Below, one piece after another: positions 44,388 through 52,896 of a stretch of DNA of 64,000 nucleotides; within the stretch, counting starts at the first letter, position 1; each line of letters begins with the position of its first letter. The DNA lies in NCBI GenBank assembly GCA_963797015.1, contig CAWCNV010000007.1:248001-312000 (forward strand), read 5' to 3'. The translations under genes and the position numbers were made by a program. The notes under the pieces are model-generated. The model was not told the DNA's origin. It was given only the letters and a program-made list of their open reading frames with translations, and did no database searches. Source of the stretch: JBBPZA01 sp963797015 (lineage in GTDB: Bacteria; Actinomycetota; Thermoleophilia; Solirubrobacterales; Solirubrobacteraceae).

Positions 44388-45500
44388 GTGGCCGCCGCCG
44401 ACAAGCCGATCTCCTTCGCCCGCGGCGCGCCGTCGCTCGACATCGTCGACGTCGAGGGGCTGCGCGATGCGGCGCAGCGCGCGTTCAGCGAGGACCCGGC
44501 GGGCTCGTTCTCCTACGGGACCGCGATCGGCTATCCGCCGCTGCGCGAGTGGATCGCCGAGCAGCACGGCACCGAGCCCGAGCGCGTGCTCGTCACCAAC
44601 GGCTCGATGCAGGCCGACGCGTTCCTGTTCGACGTGCTGGTCGAGCCCGGCGACGGCGTGATCGTCGAGAAGCCGACCTACGACCGCACGCTGCTCTCGC
44701 TGCGCGGGCGCGGCGCCGCGGTGACCGCGGTCGAGCTCGAACCCGACGGGATCGACGTCGACGCCGTCGAGCGCCTGCTGGCCGACAGCCTGCGGCCCAA
44801 GCTCGCGCACATCATCCCCAACTTCCAGAACCCCGCCGGGCACACGCTCTCGCGGGCCAAGCGCGAGCGGCTGCTGGCGCTGGCCGACGAGTACGACTTC
44901 GTGGTGTTCGAGGACGACCCCTACGTCGCGCTGCGCTTCGAGGGCGAGACGCTGCCGCGCATGCTCGAGCTCGACCGCTCCGAGCGCGTGGTCTACGCGT
45001 CGTCGTTCTCCAAGACCGTGTGCCCGGGGATCCGCGTGGGGTACCTCGTCGGCCCGCCCGAGCTGATCGCCACCGTGCGCAAGCTGGCCACCAACACCTA
45101 CATCTCGCCGAGCATGGTCAGCCAGTCGATCGTCAACCAGTTCTGCCGCTCGGGGGCGCTCGAACGGTCGATCGAGACCGTCAAGGCGGCGTTGCACGAG
45201 CGCTCGAGCGCACTCGTCGCCGCGCTCGCCCGCGAGCTGCCCGAGGCGCGCTTCGTACCGCCCCAGGGCGGCTACTTCCTGTGGGTCGAGCTTCCCGAGG
45301 ACGCGGACGTCCACCGCATCTTCGAGGCCGCCCAGGAGCGCGGGGTCGCGATCGTGAAGGGCACGGACTTCCTGCTCGAGGGGGGCGAGAACACCCTCCG
45401 GTTGGCCTACTCGGGGGTGACGGTGGCGCAGATCGAGGAGGGCGTCGCGCGGCTCGCCGACGCGGTGCGCGCGAACACCCAGGAGCGCAGCGCGACGTAG
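44388..45500 (+). CDS. PLP-dependent aminotransferase, class I/II (2-aminoadipate/MocR-like fold)
   Basis: A 370-residue fold-type I aminotransferase. FSYGTAIGYPPLREWIAEQ and VTNGSMQADAFLFDVLV are typical of the LysN/KatB-like subgroup. HIIPNFQNPAGHTLS, FEDDPYVALRFEG and YASSFSKTVCPGIRVGYLVGP follow, the last with the PLP lysine. There is no GntR DNA-binding domain, so it is an enzyme rather than a MocR regulator. The amino donor is not known. The last 94 bp overlap the convergent glycosyltransferase gene. Confidence 0.87.
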   Translation: MAAADKPISFARGAPSLDIVDVEGLRDAAQRAFSEDPAGSFSYGTAIGYPPLREWIAEQHGTEPERVLVTNGSMQADAFLFDVLVEPGDGVIVEKPTYDRTLLSLRGRGAAVTAVELEPDGIDVDAVERLLADSLRPKLAHIIPNFQNPAGHTLSRAKRERLLALADEYDFVVFEDDPYVALRFEGETLPRMLELDRSERVVYASSFSKTVCPGIRVGYLVGPPELIATVRKLATNTYISPSMVSQSIVNQFCRSGALERSIETVKAALHERSSALVAALARELPEARFVPPQGGYFLWVELPEDADVHRIFEAAQERGVAIVKGTDFLLEGGENTLRLAYSGVTVAQIEEGVARLADAVRANTQERSAT

Positions 45501-46615
45501 CGCGTCACGGTCGCGCACGTGCTGGCGGTGGTGAGGACCAGCACCTCGAGCGCGACGGAGGGGCGTGCGACCAGATCGTGCAGGACGGCCAGCGCCCCGT
45601 CGGTGAGCGCGAGCGTGATGACGTAGACCAGCCCGCCGAGCAGGAGCTGGCGCACGAGGCCCTCGGAGCCGCGCAGGCCGAAGGTCAGGTGCCGGTTGGC
45701 CAGGGTGTTGCCGACCGCGGTCGCCGCGAGCGCGATCGCGTTCGCGGCACCGCCGGGGAGCGGTCCGCGCAGCAGCAGGTAGAGCAGCGCATAGGCGAGC
45801 GTCGAGAGCACGCCGACGGCGAGGAAGCGGGCCACGGGGCTTGCGGCCAGCAGGCGCCCGACGCCGCGCAGGTCGGCGAGCGCGGTGTTCACGATGTCGA
45901 CGCGCGAGTCGGTGTCCTCGACCCAGTCGACCGGCAGCTCGACCGTGCGCAGCCCGCGGCGCTGGGCGAGCGTCAGCAGCTCGGTGTCGAAGAACCAGCT
46001 CTCGTCGCGGATCTCCGGGAGCAGCTCGCGCAGGACCTCCACGCGGCCGGCCTTGAACCCGCACTGCGCGTCGCGGAAGCGCGCGTGCACGGCGAGCTGC
46101 AGGAGGCGGTTGTAGGAGCGCGAGATCAGCTCGCGCTTCGCGCTGCGGCGCACGCGCGCGCCGTAGGTGAGACGACTGCCGATCGCCAGGTCGCTGTGGC
46201 CCGAGACGAGCGGCGCGACCAGCGGCAGCAGAGCGCGCAGGTCTGTCGAGAGGTCGACGTCCATGTAGCAGGCGACGTCGGCGGTGCTCCGCGACCATGC
46301 GGCGCGCAGCGCCCGCCCGCGGCCCTTCTCGTCGAGATGCAGGACCTCGACGCCGTCGAGCTCCACCGCGAGCCGGCGCGCGAGACGGAGCGTGCCGTCG
46401 GTGCTGGCGTTGTCGGCGATCACGATCCGCCACGAGAACGGGAAGCTGCGGCACAGGAAGTCGTGCAGCCGGCGGACCGAGGCCTCGAGCACCGCCTTCT
46501 CGTTGAAGACCGGCACGACGATGTCGACCGCGGCGAACGACGACGGCGCGGGCGCGGGGACGCGCCGTCGTCGAATCTCCGGCAGCCGGCCTGTTGCTGG
46601 CGTGGCGACGGCCAT
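45407..46615 (-). CDS. GT2 glycosyltransferase fused to GtrA-like membrane domain (copy 1)
   Basis: A 402-residue protein. Residues ~28-250 form a GT-A family 2 domain: DIVVPVFNEKAVLEASVRRL, VIADNASTDGT, the metal-binding CYMDVDLSTDL, and QCGFKAGR. Residues ~260-390 have four membrane helices of the GtrA type (FLAVGVLSTLAYALLYLLL, ANAIALAATAVGNTLANRHLTFG). This matches polyprenyl-phosphate sugar synthases that make and present lipid-linked sugars. It is closely related to the protein at 48846. Between them lies a GT39-like enzyme that could use the lipid-linked sugar. The 3' end overlaps the aminotransferase gene by 94 bp. Confidence 0.88.
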   Translation of the reverse strand: MAVATPATGRLPEIRRRRVPAPAPSSFAAVDIVVPVFNEKAVLEASVRRLHDFLCRSFPFSWRIVIADNASTDGTLRLARRLAVELDGVEVLHLDEKGRGRALRAAWSRSTADVACYMDVDLSTDLRALLPLVAPLVSGHSDLAIGSRLTYGARVRRSAKRELISRSYNRLLQLAVHARFRDAQCGFKAGRVEVLRELLPEIRDESWFFDTELLTLAQRRGLRTVELPVDWVEDTDSRVDIVNTALADLRGVGRLLAASPVARFLAVGVLSTLAYALLYLLLRGPLPGGAANAIALAATAVGNTLANRHLTFGLRGSEGLVRQLLLGGLVYVITLALTDGALAVLHDLVARPSVALEVLVLTTASTCATVTRYVALRSWVFARTASASRATPSSICATVTPE

Positions 46616-46690
46616 GCAACAAGGGTCCCCTGCTTATGTTGGGAAACGTTTAGCTCCGTCTGAGCGCTGGGTTCGCTCTGCGCGAGTCGG

Positions 46691-48849
46691 CTACGCGTTG
46701 CCGCGCGCGGCCGCGAGCAACGCCGAGGCGCGCCCGCTGCAGTCGTAGAGCCCGCCGGAGGTGGTCGAGAGCGGGGCCTTGCGGCAGCTGCTCTGGACCA
46801 GCGACATCACGGTGCGGCTGCCGACGCGGTTGTCCGCCGCGCCGGGCGGGCCGCCCGGGCCGCTCCCGCCGGTCAGCACCCAGCGGATGCGCCCGTCGCG
46901 GATCGCCTGCGCGAGCCAGGTGGCGCTCACCTGCGTCTCACGGCCGGAGAAGCCGCCGAGGCCGGCGACGTTGGCGCCCGCGATGACCTCGCTCGCGGCT
47001 CCGGACTGGCTCGAGGTCGCGATCGTTCCGCCGCCGTTGCGGCGTACGTAGGCGACGACCTTCGCCAGCGAGCCATCGTCGCCGAACGGTCCGCCGCCGG
47101 CGCCGCCCGGTGCAGCGAAGCGGGCGCCGCCGGGGGCGTTGCCGGTCGCTGCGGTCGGGAGCGGCGGTGCGCCGGACGCGGCCGCGCCGGACGGGAGCGG
47201 CAGCGCGCCCGCCGGCGCTGCTCTGGTGGCGGCGCCCGTCGCGCCGGACTGCGATCCGGCCGCTGGCGGGGCCGCTCCGCCCGGGGCGAACGGGGGCGCG
47301 CCGCCGCCGCCTCGGAAGGCGCCCGGAGGGCCTCCGGGGCCGCCGCCGAACGCCGCCGAGGCCGGTCCGCCCGCGGGGAAGGTGCCCTGGGTGGCGTGCC
47401 CGAGCGTCTGAAACGCCCACGCCCCCGGCGCGGCCAGCAGCGCCGCCAGAGCGACAACCAGGACGGGGAGCCGCCAGCGCGCGTCGTGCGTGTAGACCAT
47501 CACGATCGCCGCGGCGGCCGCGACCAGCAGCAGCGGCGTGACCCAGCCCAGCCCGCTGTCGATGTGCGCGAGCACCATCAGCTCGGTCACGACGCCCGCG
47601 ACGATCGCCGCGGCTCCGACGATCCGCGCCGTCTTGCCGGCAGCCACGACCTGGCCCACGCCCGCGCCGACCAGCGCAGCGGTGAACGGGGCCAGCAGCG
47701 AGCTGTAGTAGGGGTGGAAGATCCCGCGCGCGAAGCTGAACGAGACGGCGGTCACGGCGAACGCGCCGCCGATCGCGATCAGCCAGCCCGTGCGCGCGTC
47801 GCGACGGCGCAGGCGGGTGGCGATGAGGCCGGCGACCAGGGCCACCGCGGCGAAGCCGAGCAGCCAGGCGGCCTGACCGCCGAGGCTGGCGTTGAACAGC
47901 CGAAGCGGCCCGGCGGAGCCGCCGAACGGCCCGCCCCGGGGCCGCCACCCGGGCCGCCGCCCGGCCCGCCTCCCCCGCCGATGCCCTGGGGCCCACCGGA
48001 CTGCCCGCTCAGGCGGCCGAGCCCGTTGTAGCCGAAGATCAGCGAGAAGATGCTGTTGTCGCTCGTGCCCGCGATCCACGGGCGGTCCGCGGCGGGAGTG
48101 AGCGCCATCAGCGCCGGCCACGCCCCGCCCACGACCACCATGGCCGCACCGCCGCACAGGAGCTGGCGCAGCGCGGCGAGCCGGCCGCGCGGAGCGACCC
48201 ACAGCCACGCCGCGGCCAGGCCGGGGATGACCATCAGGGCGACCGCCATCTTCGCCTCGAAGCCCAGGCCGATGCACACGCCGGCCAGGACGAGCCAGCG
48301 GGTGCGGCCGTCCTCGAGGCCGCGCACGAGCGCCCACAGCGCGCCGACGCAGCACAGGATCAGCAGAGCATCGGGATTGTTGTGGCGGAAGATCGCCACC
48401 GAGATCGGCGTCAGGGCGAGCACGAGACCCGCGGCGAAGCCGGCGATCCTGCCCCAGCGCCGCCGAGTGAAGTCGTAAACGAGCGCGACGGTCGCCATCC
48501 CCATGAGCGCCTGGGGCACGAGGATGCTGAGCGGGTGGAAGCCGAACACGCGCACCGAGAGCGCCTGCACCCACAGCGCGAGCGGCGGCTTGTCGACCGT
48601 CATCAGCCCGCCGACGTCGAAGGAGCCGTAGAGGAACGCGTGCCAGCTCGAGGCCATCGAGCGGACGGCGGCCGAGTAGTACTCGTTGGCCCAGCCGTTG
48701 CTGCTCAGCGCCCACAGGTAGAGCACGGCCGCGAGCACGAGCAGCGCTCCGAGCTCGGGACGAGGAAGGAACCGGCGCGCGGCGAGCGGCCGGGCGCGCC
48801 GGTCATCAACTGGGACGGCGCCCCGAACGGCGACGGCTGACTGGCTCAT
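46691..48849 (-). CDS. GT39-like membrane glycosyltransferase (one frameshift)
   Basis: Removing one frame break gives 719 residues. The start is an ATG overlapping the stop of the upstream GT2 gene (ATGA), with GGAGG upstream. Residues ~30-300 resemble PMT/ArnT-type glycosyltransferases (GALLVLAAVLYLWALSSNGWANEYYSAAVRSM, VDKPPLALWVQALSVRVFG, RHNNPDALLILCC). The tryptophan/aspartate-rich loop DRPWIAGTSDNSIFSLIFGYNGLGRL follows. A Gly/Pro-rich stretch near 47925-47990 leads to more membrane helices and a second Gly/Ala/Pro-rich linker before a soluble C-terminal domain. Between the two Gly-rich parts the frame changes at ~47930-47945, where one G seems to be missing from a C/G run. It probably uses the lipid-linked sugar made by the flanking GT2-GtrA proteins. 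Confidence 0.75.
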
Positions 48850-50027
48850 CGGGTACCTCCATCGGTGGCTGTGAGGTCGGCCGGCGATGGGGGCCGGCGG
48901 CTTGGAAGCTCGGGGGGCGACGCCGTGCGGTGGGCTCGGTGCACGAAGACCCACGAGCGAAGGGCGAAGTAGCGCGTGACCGTCGCGCCGGTGCTCGCGA
49001 CCGTGAGCACTGCGAGCTCGGCGCCGGACGACGGCCGGGCGACGAGCCCGTGCAGGACCGCGACCGCGCCCAGCGTCAGCCCGAGGGTGATCGCGTAGAC
49101 GACCGTACCCAGCGCGAGCTGGCGCGCCAGGCCGGCCGGCCCGCGCATCCCGAAGGTCAGGCGCCGGTTGGCGGCGGTGTTCCCCAGCGCGGTCAGCGCC
49201 AGCGCCGCGGCGTTGGCGCCGGTCTGTGCCAGGGTGCCCACGAGCGCGAGGTAGAGCACCGCGTAGGCGAGCGTCGAGGCGACGCCCACAACGGCGAAGC
49301 GCGTGATGCGGCTGTCGGCGATCAGCCGGCCGACGCCGCGCAGGTCGGCGAGCGCGGTAGGGACGATCTCCACGCGCGAGTCCGGGTCGTCGACCCAGTC
49401 GACGGGAAGCTCGTGGATGCGCAGCCCGCGCCGCTGCGCGACGACCAGCAGCTCGGTGTCGAAGAACCATGCCTCGTCACGCACGTCGGGCAACAGCTCG
49501 CGCAGGACCTCCGTCCGCCCCGCCTTGAAGCCGCACTGGGCGTCGGAGAAGCGCGTCCGCAGCAGCGCGTGCAGCAGGCGGTTGTAAGCGCGGGAGATGA
49601 GCTCGCGCTTGGCGCCCCGGACCACGTGCGCGCCGTTGGCCAGGCGCGTGCCGATCGCGAGGTCGCTGTGGCCCGACAGCAGCGGCGCCACGAGCGGCAG
49701 CAGGCCGCGCAGATCGGTCGACAGGTCGACGTCCATGTAGCAGCTCACCTCGGCGCGGCTCGCCGACCAGGAGGCGCGCAGCGCGCGCCCGCGGCCCTTG
49801 GCCGGCAGGTGCACGACGGCCACGCCCTCCAGCTCGGCGGCCAGCCGGTCGGCGAGCGCCGGCGTCGCGTCGGAGCTCGCGTTGTCGGCGATCACCACGC
49901 GCCAGCTGAACGGGAAGCTCTCCGACAGGAAGCGGTGCAGGCGGCGGATGGACGCTTCGAGCGCCGCCTGCTCGTTGTGGACGGGGACCACGACCTCGAC
50001 CTGGGGAGCGGTCTGCGGAGCGGGCAT
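48846..50027 (-). CDS. GT2 glycosyltransferase fused to GtrA-like membrane domain (copy 2)
   Basis: A 393-residue paralogue of the protein at 45407, sharing long identical stretches such as CYMDVDLSTDLR, LVSGHSDLAIG-like and QCGFKAGR. GT-A domain ~8-235: VEVVVPVHNEQAALEASIRRL, VIADNASSDAT. The GtrA part follows with four helices. It has a ~25-residue Pro/Ser-rich tail. It is the first gene of the operon GT2-GtrA, GT39-like, and (after 75 bp) the second GT2-GtrA. The likely role is synthesis of a polyprenyl-phosphate sugar. Two close copies in one locus suggest tandem duplication with possible difference in sugar choice. Confidence 0.88.
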   Translation of the reverse strand: MPAPQTAPQVEVVVPVHNEQAALEASIRRLHRFLSESFPFSWRVVIADNASSDATPALADRLAAELEGVAVVHLPAKGRGRALRASWSASRAEVSCYMDVDLSTDLRGLLPLVAPLLSGHSDLAIGTRLANGAHVVRGAKRELISRAYNRLLHALLRTRFSDAQCGFKAGRTEVLRELLPDVRDEAWFFDTELLVVAQRRGLRIHELPVDWVDDPDSRVEIVPTALADLRGVGRLIADSRITRFAVVGVASTLAYAVLYLALVGTLAQTGANAAALALTALGNTAANRRLTFGMRGPAGLARQLALGTVVYAITLGLTLGAVAVLHGLVARPSSGAELAVLTVASTGATVTRYFALRSWVFVHRAHRTASPPELPSRRPPSPADLTATDGGTR

Positions 50028-50206
50028 GGCGGCCAGTCTCCGGCCGCAGATTGTGAGCAGGGTGAGAAAGCGGCTCTTAGCGTTCCCCTAAGTAAGCGCC
50101 GTAGCTTGCGATCGGATGCGCAGATCCCGCGGTCCGGCGCGACTAAGGAAGGAGCGCGCGGACCCCCGCGCCGCGAGCCCCCATCACCCGGAGGTGAGCA
50201 CTCCTC

Positions 50207-50608
50207 GTGCGACCGCTCCTCATAGCCGCGCTGGCCACCACGCTCGCCGTCGCGGGGTCGGCCTGGCTCCTGGGCTACCCGCTCGCGCGCGTGGCCAGGT
50301 CACCGGCCTTCGGCGTCGACTTCGACAGCTTCCGAGGCACGATCCTCGCCGTCGCCGCGGGCGCGGGAACGATCACCGCCATCGTCCGGCCGCGCAACGC
50401 CGGGCGCAGCGCGTATGACGGCCACGACGCTCGCATGACCTTCACGACCGACCCCGAGACCGCGATCTTCCGCGACGGCGCCGGCGCGTCGCTCGCCGAC
50501 CTGCGGGCCGGCGACCGCGTCGAGGTCCTGGTCCTTCCCGACGGCGCAGCCGAGGCCGCGCTTGCGCAACCGGCGTTCGTCGTCTCCGCGCACGCGATCA
50601 TCGCCTGA
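50207..50608 (+). CDS. Hypothetical exported small protein (DUF5666-like)
   Basis: A 133-residue protein of unknown function. The N-terminus is a membrane helix or signal peptide (LLIAALATTLAVAGSAWLLGY). The rest is predicted beta-rich: GTILAVAAGAGTITAIVRP, TDPETAIFRDGAGASLADLRAGDRVEVLVLPDG. The alternation and the LRAGDRVEV motif resemble DUF5666-type OB-fold repeats. GGAGGTGA lies 12 bases before the GTG start. It is followed after 1 bp by the sigma factor gene, so the two are probably co-transcribed. Confidence 0.6.
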   Translation: MRPLLIAALATTLAVAGSAWLLGYPLARVARSPAFGVDFDSFRGTILAVAAGAGTITAIVRPRNAGRSAYDGHDARMTFTTDPETAIFRDGAGASLADLRAGDRVEVLVLPDGAAEAALAQPAFVVSAHAIIA

Positions 50609-50609
50609 C

Positions 50610-52123
50610 GTGGAAGCAGCGGCGACGACACTCCCCGGACGCGGCGCGAAGCTGGGACGCACCGGCTGGCGCGTGCTGCGCTCCGACGCGGCCCTGGTCG
50701 AGCGCTTCCGGGCCGGCGACGAGCAGGCCTTCGCCGCCCTCTACCGCCGGCACCAGTCGCGCATCTACGCGGTCTGCCTCGGCGTGCTCGGCTCGCCCGA
50801 GGACGCGAAGGACGCCATGCAGGAGGTGTGGGCGGCGGCGACGACCGGGCTGCGGGCGAGCGCACCGGACAACGTCCCGGCGTGGCTCGCGCGCGTCGCG
50901 CGCAACTCCTCGATCGACATCGTGCGCGGGCGGCGCGAGACCCCGCACCCGACGCCGCACGACCTGCGGCCCGAGCCCACGCGCAGCGCCGAGCCTTCGG
51001 CGGGCGCCCGTGCCGACCTGAACGAGCTCGTCGGCGCCCTGGGCCAGCTCCCCGAGCGGCAGCGCTCGGCGCTGCTGATGCGCGAGCTGGGTGGCTACTC
51101 CTACGTCGAGATCGGGCGCACGCTGCACCTCACCGAGCGCTCGGTCAGCGGCCTGATCGCCCGCGCGCGCATCTCGTTGCGCGAAGCGCGGCGGGGCTCG
51201 TTGACCTGCGGCGCCGTCCGCGACCACCTGGCCGCCGAGCTCGACGGCCGGCGGCGACCCGCAGAGGTCAGGCGCCACCTGCGCTCGTGCGACGGCTGCC
51301 GCGAGTTCCGCGGCGCCCTGCGGGACGATCGGCGCGCACTGCGCTCGCTCGCGCCGCCCGGCGCGGCGAAGCTGCTGGCGGTGTTGCTCGCCGGCCGCGG
51401 AGGCCGGGCGGCGGTCTTGGCCGCCGCGATCGGAAAGGGAAGCGCGGGCGGCGAGGCCGTCAAGCTGGCCGTGTTCTGCGCCGCCGCGGTGTGCGCGACC
51501 GCCGGCGTCGAGAACATCGACCACGCGGCCAACCACGATCGTCCGTCCGCCGGCGTGGCCGGCTCACAGCAGCGACCCGCGACGAGCGGCCCCCGGCGGG
51601 CGGCGGTAGCGGCGACACCGGCGCGCAGCGGCTCGGCGCTGGTCGCCACCAGGCCCATCGCGTCGAGCGCCGCGGCGACCGCCCCCGCAGCCGACGCACC
51701 CGGCGCCGGGGCGGCTCCGGGATCGTCTGATCCGACCGGGGCGGACGGCGGCGACTACGCGTGGAACCCGAGCGGCGAAGGGGCCGGCCCGCCGGCGCAG
51801 GCGGCGGGGTACGAGCGGCCCAGCAGCGACGACCGCGATCCGCAGCCGGCCGGTTCGGGCGGCCGCGACCGCTCGCCGCCGGAGGGCGGGAGCGGCCGCG
51901 ACGGAGGCGCGGTCGCCGAGCGGAGCGCCGGCTGGCCGCGCTCTGGGTCCGGCTCGGACGCCGGGGGGGCGGCGGCCGCGACGGCGGCGGGAGCGACCCG
52001 GCCGCAGGCACCGGGGGCGCCGCGACCTCAGGCGCCGCGACCTCAGGCGCCGCGACCTCAGACGCCGCGACCAGCCCCACCGCACCGGCCGGGACGGCCG
52101 GTGCCCCAACTCAGCGGCCGTAG
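50610..52123 (+). CDS. ECF sigma factor with zinc-binding anti-sigma-like and membrane tail (probable frameshift)
   Basis: The first ~190 residues are an ECF sigma factor: region 2 (FAALYRRHQSRIYAVCLGVLG, DAKDAMQEVWAAA, VPAWLARVARNSSIDIVRG) and region 4 (LPERQRSALLMRELGGYSYVEIGRTLHLTERSVSGLIARAR). Fused to it is a putative-zinc-finger segment with HX3CX2C (RRHLRSCDGCREF), the pattern of ZAS anti-sigma domains, then a hydrophobic segment near residue 280 and a long Ala/Gly/Ser/Pro-rich tail. A run of seven G at 51963-51969 appears to lack one G: with it, the tail ends at 52123 as repeating GAATS units. Without it, the frame runs to 52277 as an Arg/Pro-rich stretch antisense to the DtxR gene. 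The fusion suggests a sigma factor held at the membrane by its own zinc domain. Confidence 0.75.
52016..52072. repeat. 15-bp tandem repeat in the sigma factor tail
   Basis: Three identical copies of GGCGCCGCGACCTCA start at 52016, 52031 and 52046, and a fourth, changed copy begins at 52061. In the corrected frame they encode repeating GAATS units. Confidence 0.8.
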
Positions 52124-52824
52124 CGGTCCTTGCCCAGCACCAGCTGCTCGGGCAGCGCGGTGCGCGGCGGCGGCGAGGGGTCGGCGCGCACCGAGACCGT
52201 CTCCGCGACGCTGCGCGTCACGACCGACTCGCCGGCCTCCAGCTCGACGCCCACCTCGTCCTCGGAGCTGCGCATGACGCGACCCTCGAGCCCGGGCGCC
52301 AGGCCGACTTCCTTGAGGTAGTGCAGGACGTCCTCGGCCTCGTTCTCGAACCGCAGAACACGCACCTTGGCACCCTCGGCGACGTCGGCCAGCGGCACGC
52401 CCTCGATGCGGCGGCCGGGCTTGATCGGGTGCCCGTGGGGGCACGTCTCGGCCTCCCCCACCGACGCGCGCACGTAGGCCTCGAAGCGCGGCGACATCGC
52501 GTGCTCGAGGTGCTCGGCCTCCTCGTGGACGTCGTCCCAGGGCACGCCGACCACGTCGGTCAGGAAGCGCTCGATCAGGCGGTGGCGGCTGACGATCGAC
52601 TCCGCGTGGTCACGACCGTCGGGGGTGAACGCGATCGCCTTGTCGGCATCGCGCGTGATGTAGCCGTCGCGCTCCAGGCGGCCGACCATCTCGTGGACGG
52701 TGGGCGCCGAGAGCTGCATGGCCCGCGCGACGTTCGCTCCGGTCATCGGCAAGCCCGCCTCCTGGAGCCAGAACAGGGTCTGCAGGTACTCCTCCTCGGC
52801 GGCGGTGGCATGGTCTGCGGCCAT
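52111..52824 (-). CDS. DtxR/IdeR/MntR-family metal-dependent regulator
   Basis: A 237-residue regulator. An N-terminal winged helix (EEYLQTLFWLQEAGLPMTGANVARAMQLSAPTVHEMVGRLERDGYI) is followed by the dimerisation and metal-binding domain (RHRLIERFLTDVVG, EEAEHLEHAMS) and CPHGHPI, which holds the Cys/His ligands of the primary site. Residues ~150-235 form an FeoA/SH3-like domain (VRVLRFENEAEDVLHYLKEVGLAPG). It represses iron or manganese uptake genes when metal is bound. The ATG at 52824 is supported by TACGAT ending 8 nt upstream. No metal transport gene is adjacent. Confidence 0.92.
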   Translation of the reverse strand: MAADHATAAEEEYLQTLFWLQEAGLPMTGANVARAMQLSAPTVHEMVGRLERDGYITRDADKAIAFTPDGRDHAESIVSRHRLIERFLTDVVGVPWDDVHEEAEHLEHAMSPRFEAYVRASVGEAETCPHGHPIKPGRRIEGVPLADVAEGAKVRVLRFENEAEDVLHYLKEVGLAPGLEGRVMRSSEDEVGVELEAGESVVTRSVAETVSVRADPSPPPRTALPEQLVLGKDRYGR

Positions 52825-52832
52825 CCCCAACG

Positions 52833-52838
52833 ATCGTA
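52833..52838 (-). promoter_or_regulatory. -10-like TACGAT for the DtxR gene
   Basis: On the minus strand TACGAT ends 8 nt before the ATG at 52824. Confidence 0.5.
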
Positions 52839-52881
52839 CTGGCCCCGGCCGCGCCGGCCGCGCCCCCGCCCGTTCAGCACG

Positions 52882-52887
52882 TAGAGT
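52882..52887 (+). promoter_or_regulatory. -10-like TAGAGT for the DNA ligase gene
   Basis: TAGAGT ends 9 nt before the GTG at 52897, with no ribosome-binding site between. Confidence 0.5.
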
Positions 52888-52896
52888 CTCCGGCTC

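Noticed and set aside
52124..52277. Extension of the sigma factor to 52277
   Set aside because: The extension is Arg/Pro-rich and antisense to the conserved C-terminal domain of the DtxR regulator; adding one G to the seven-G run gives a natural end at 52123.
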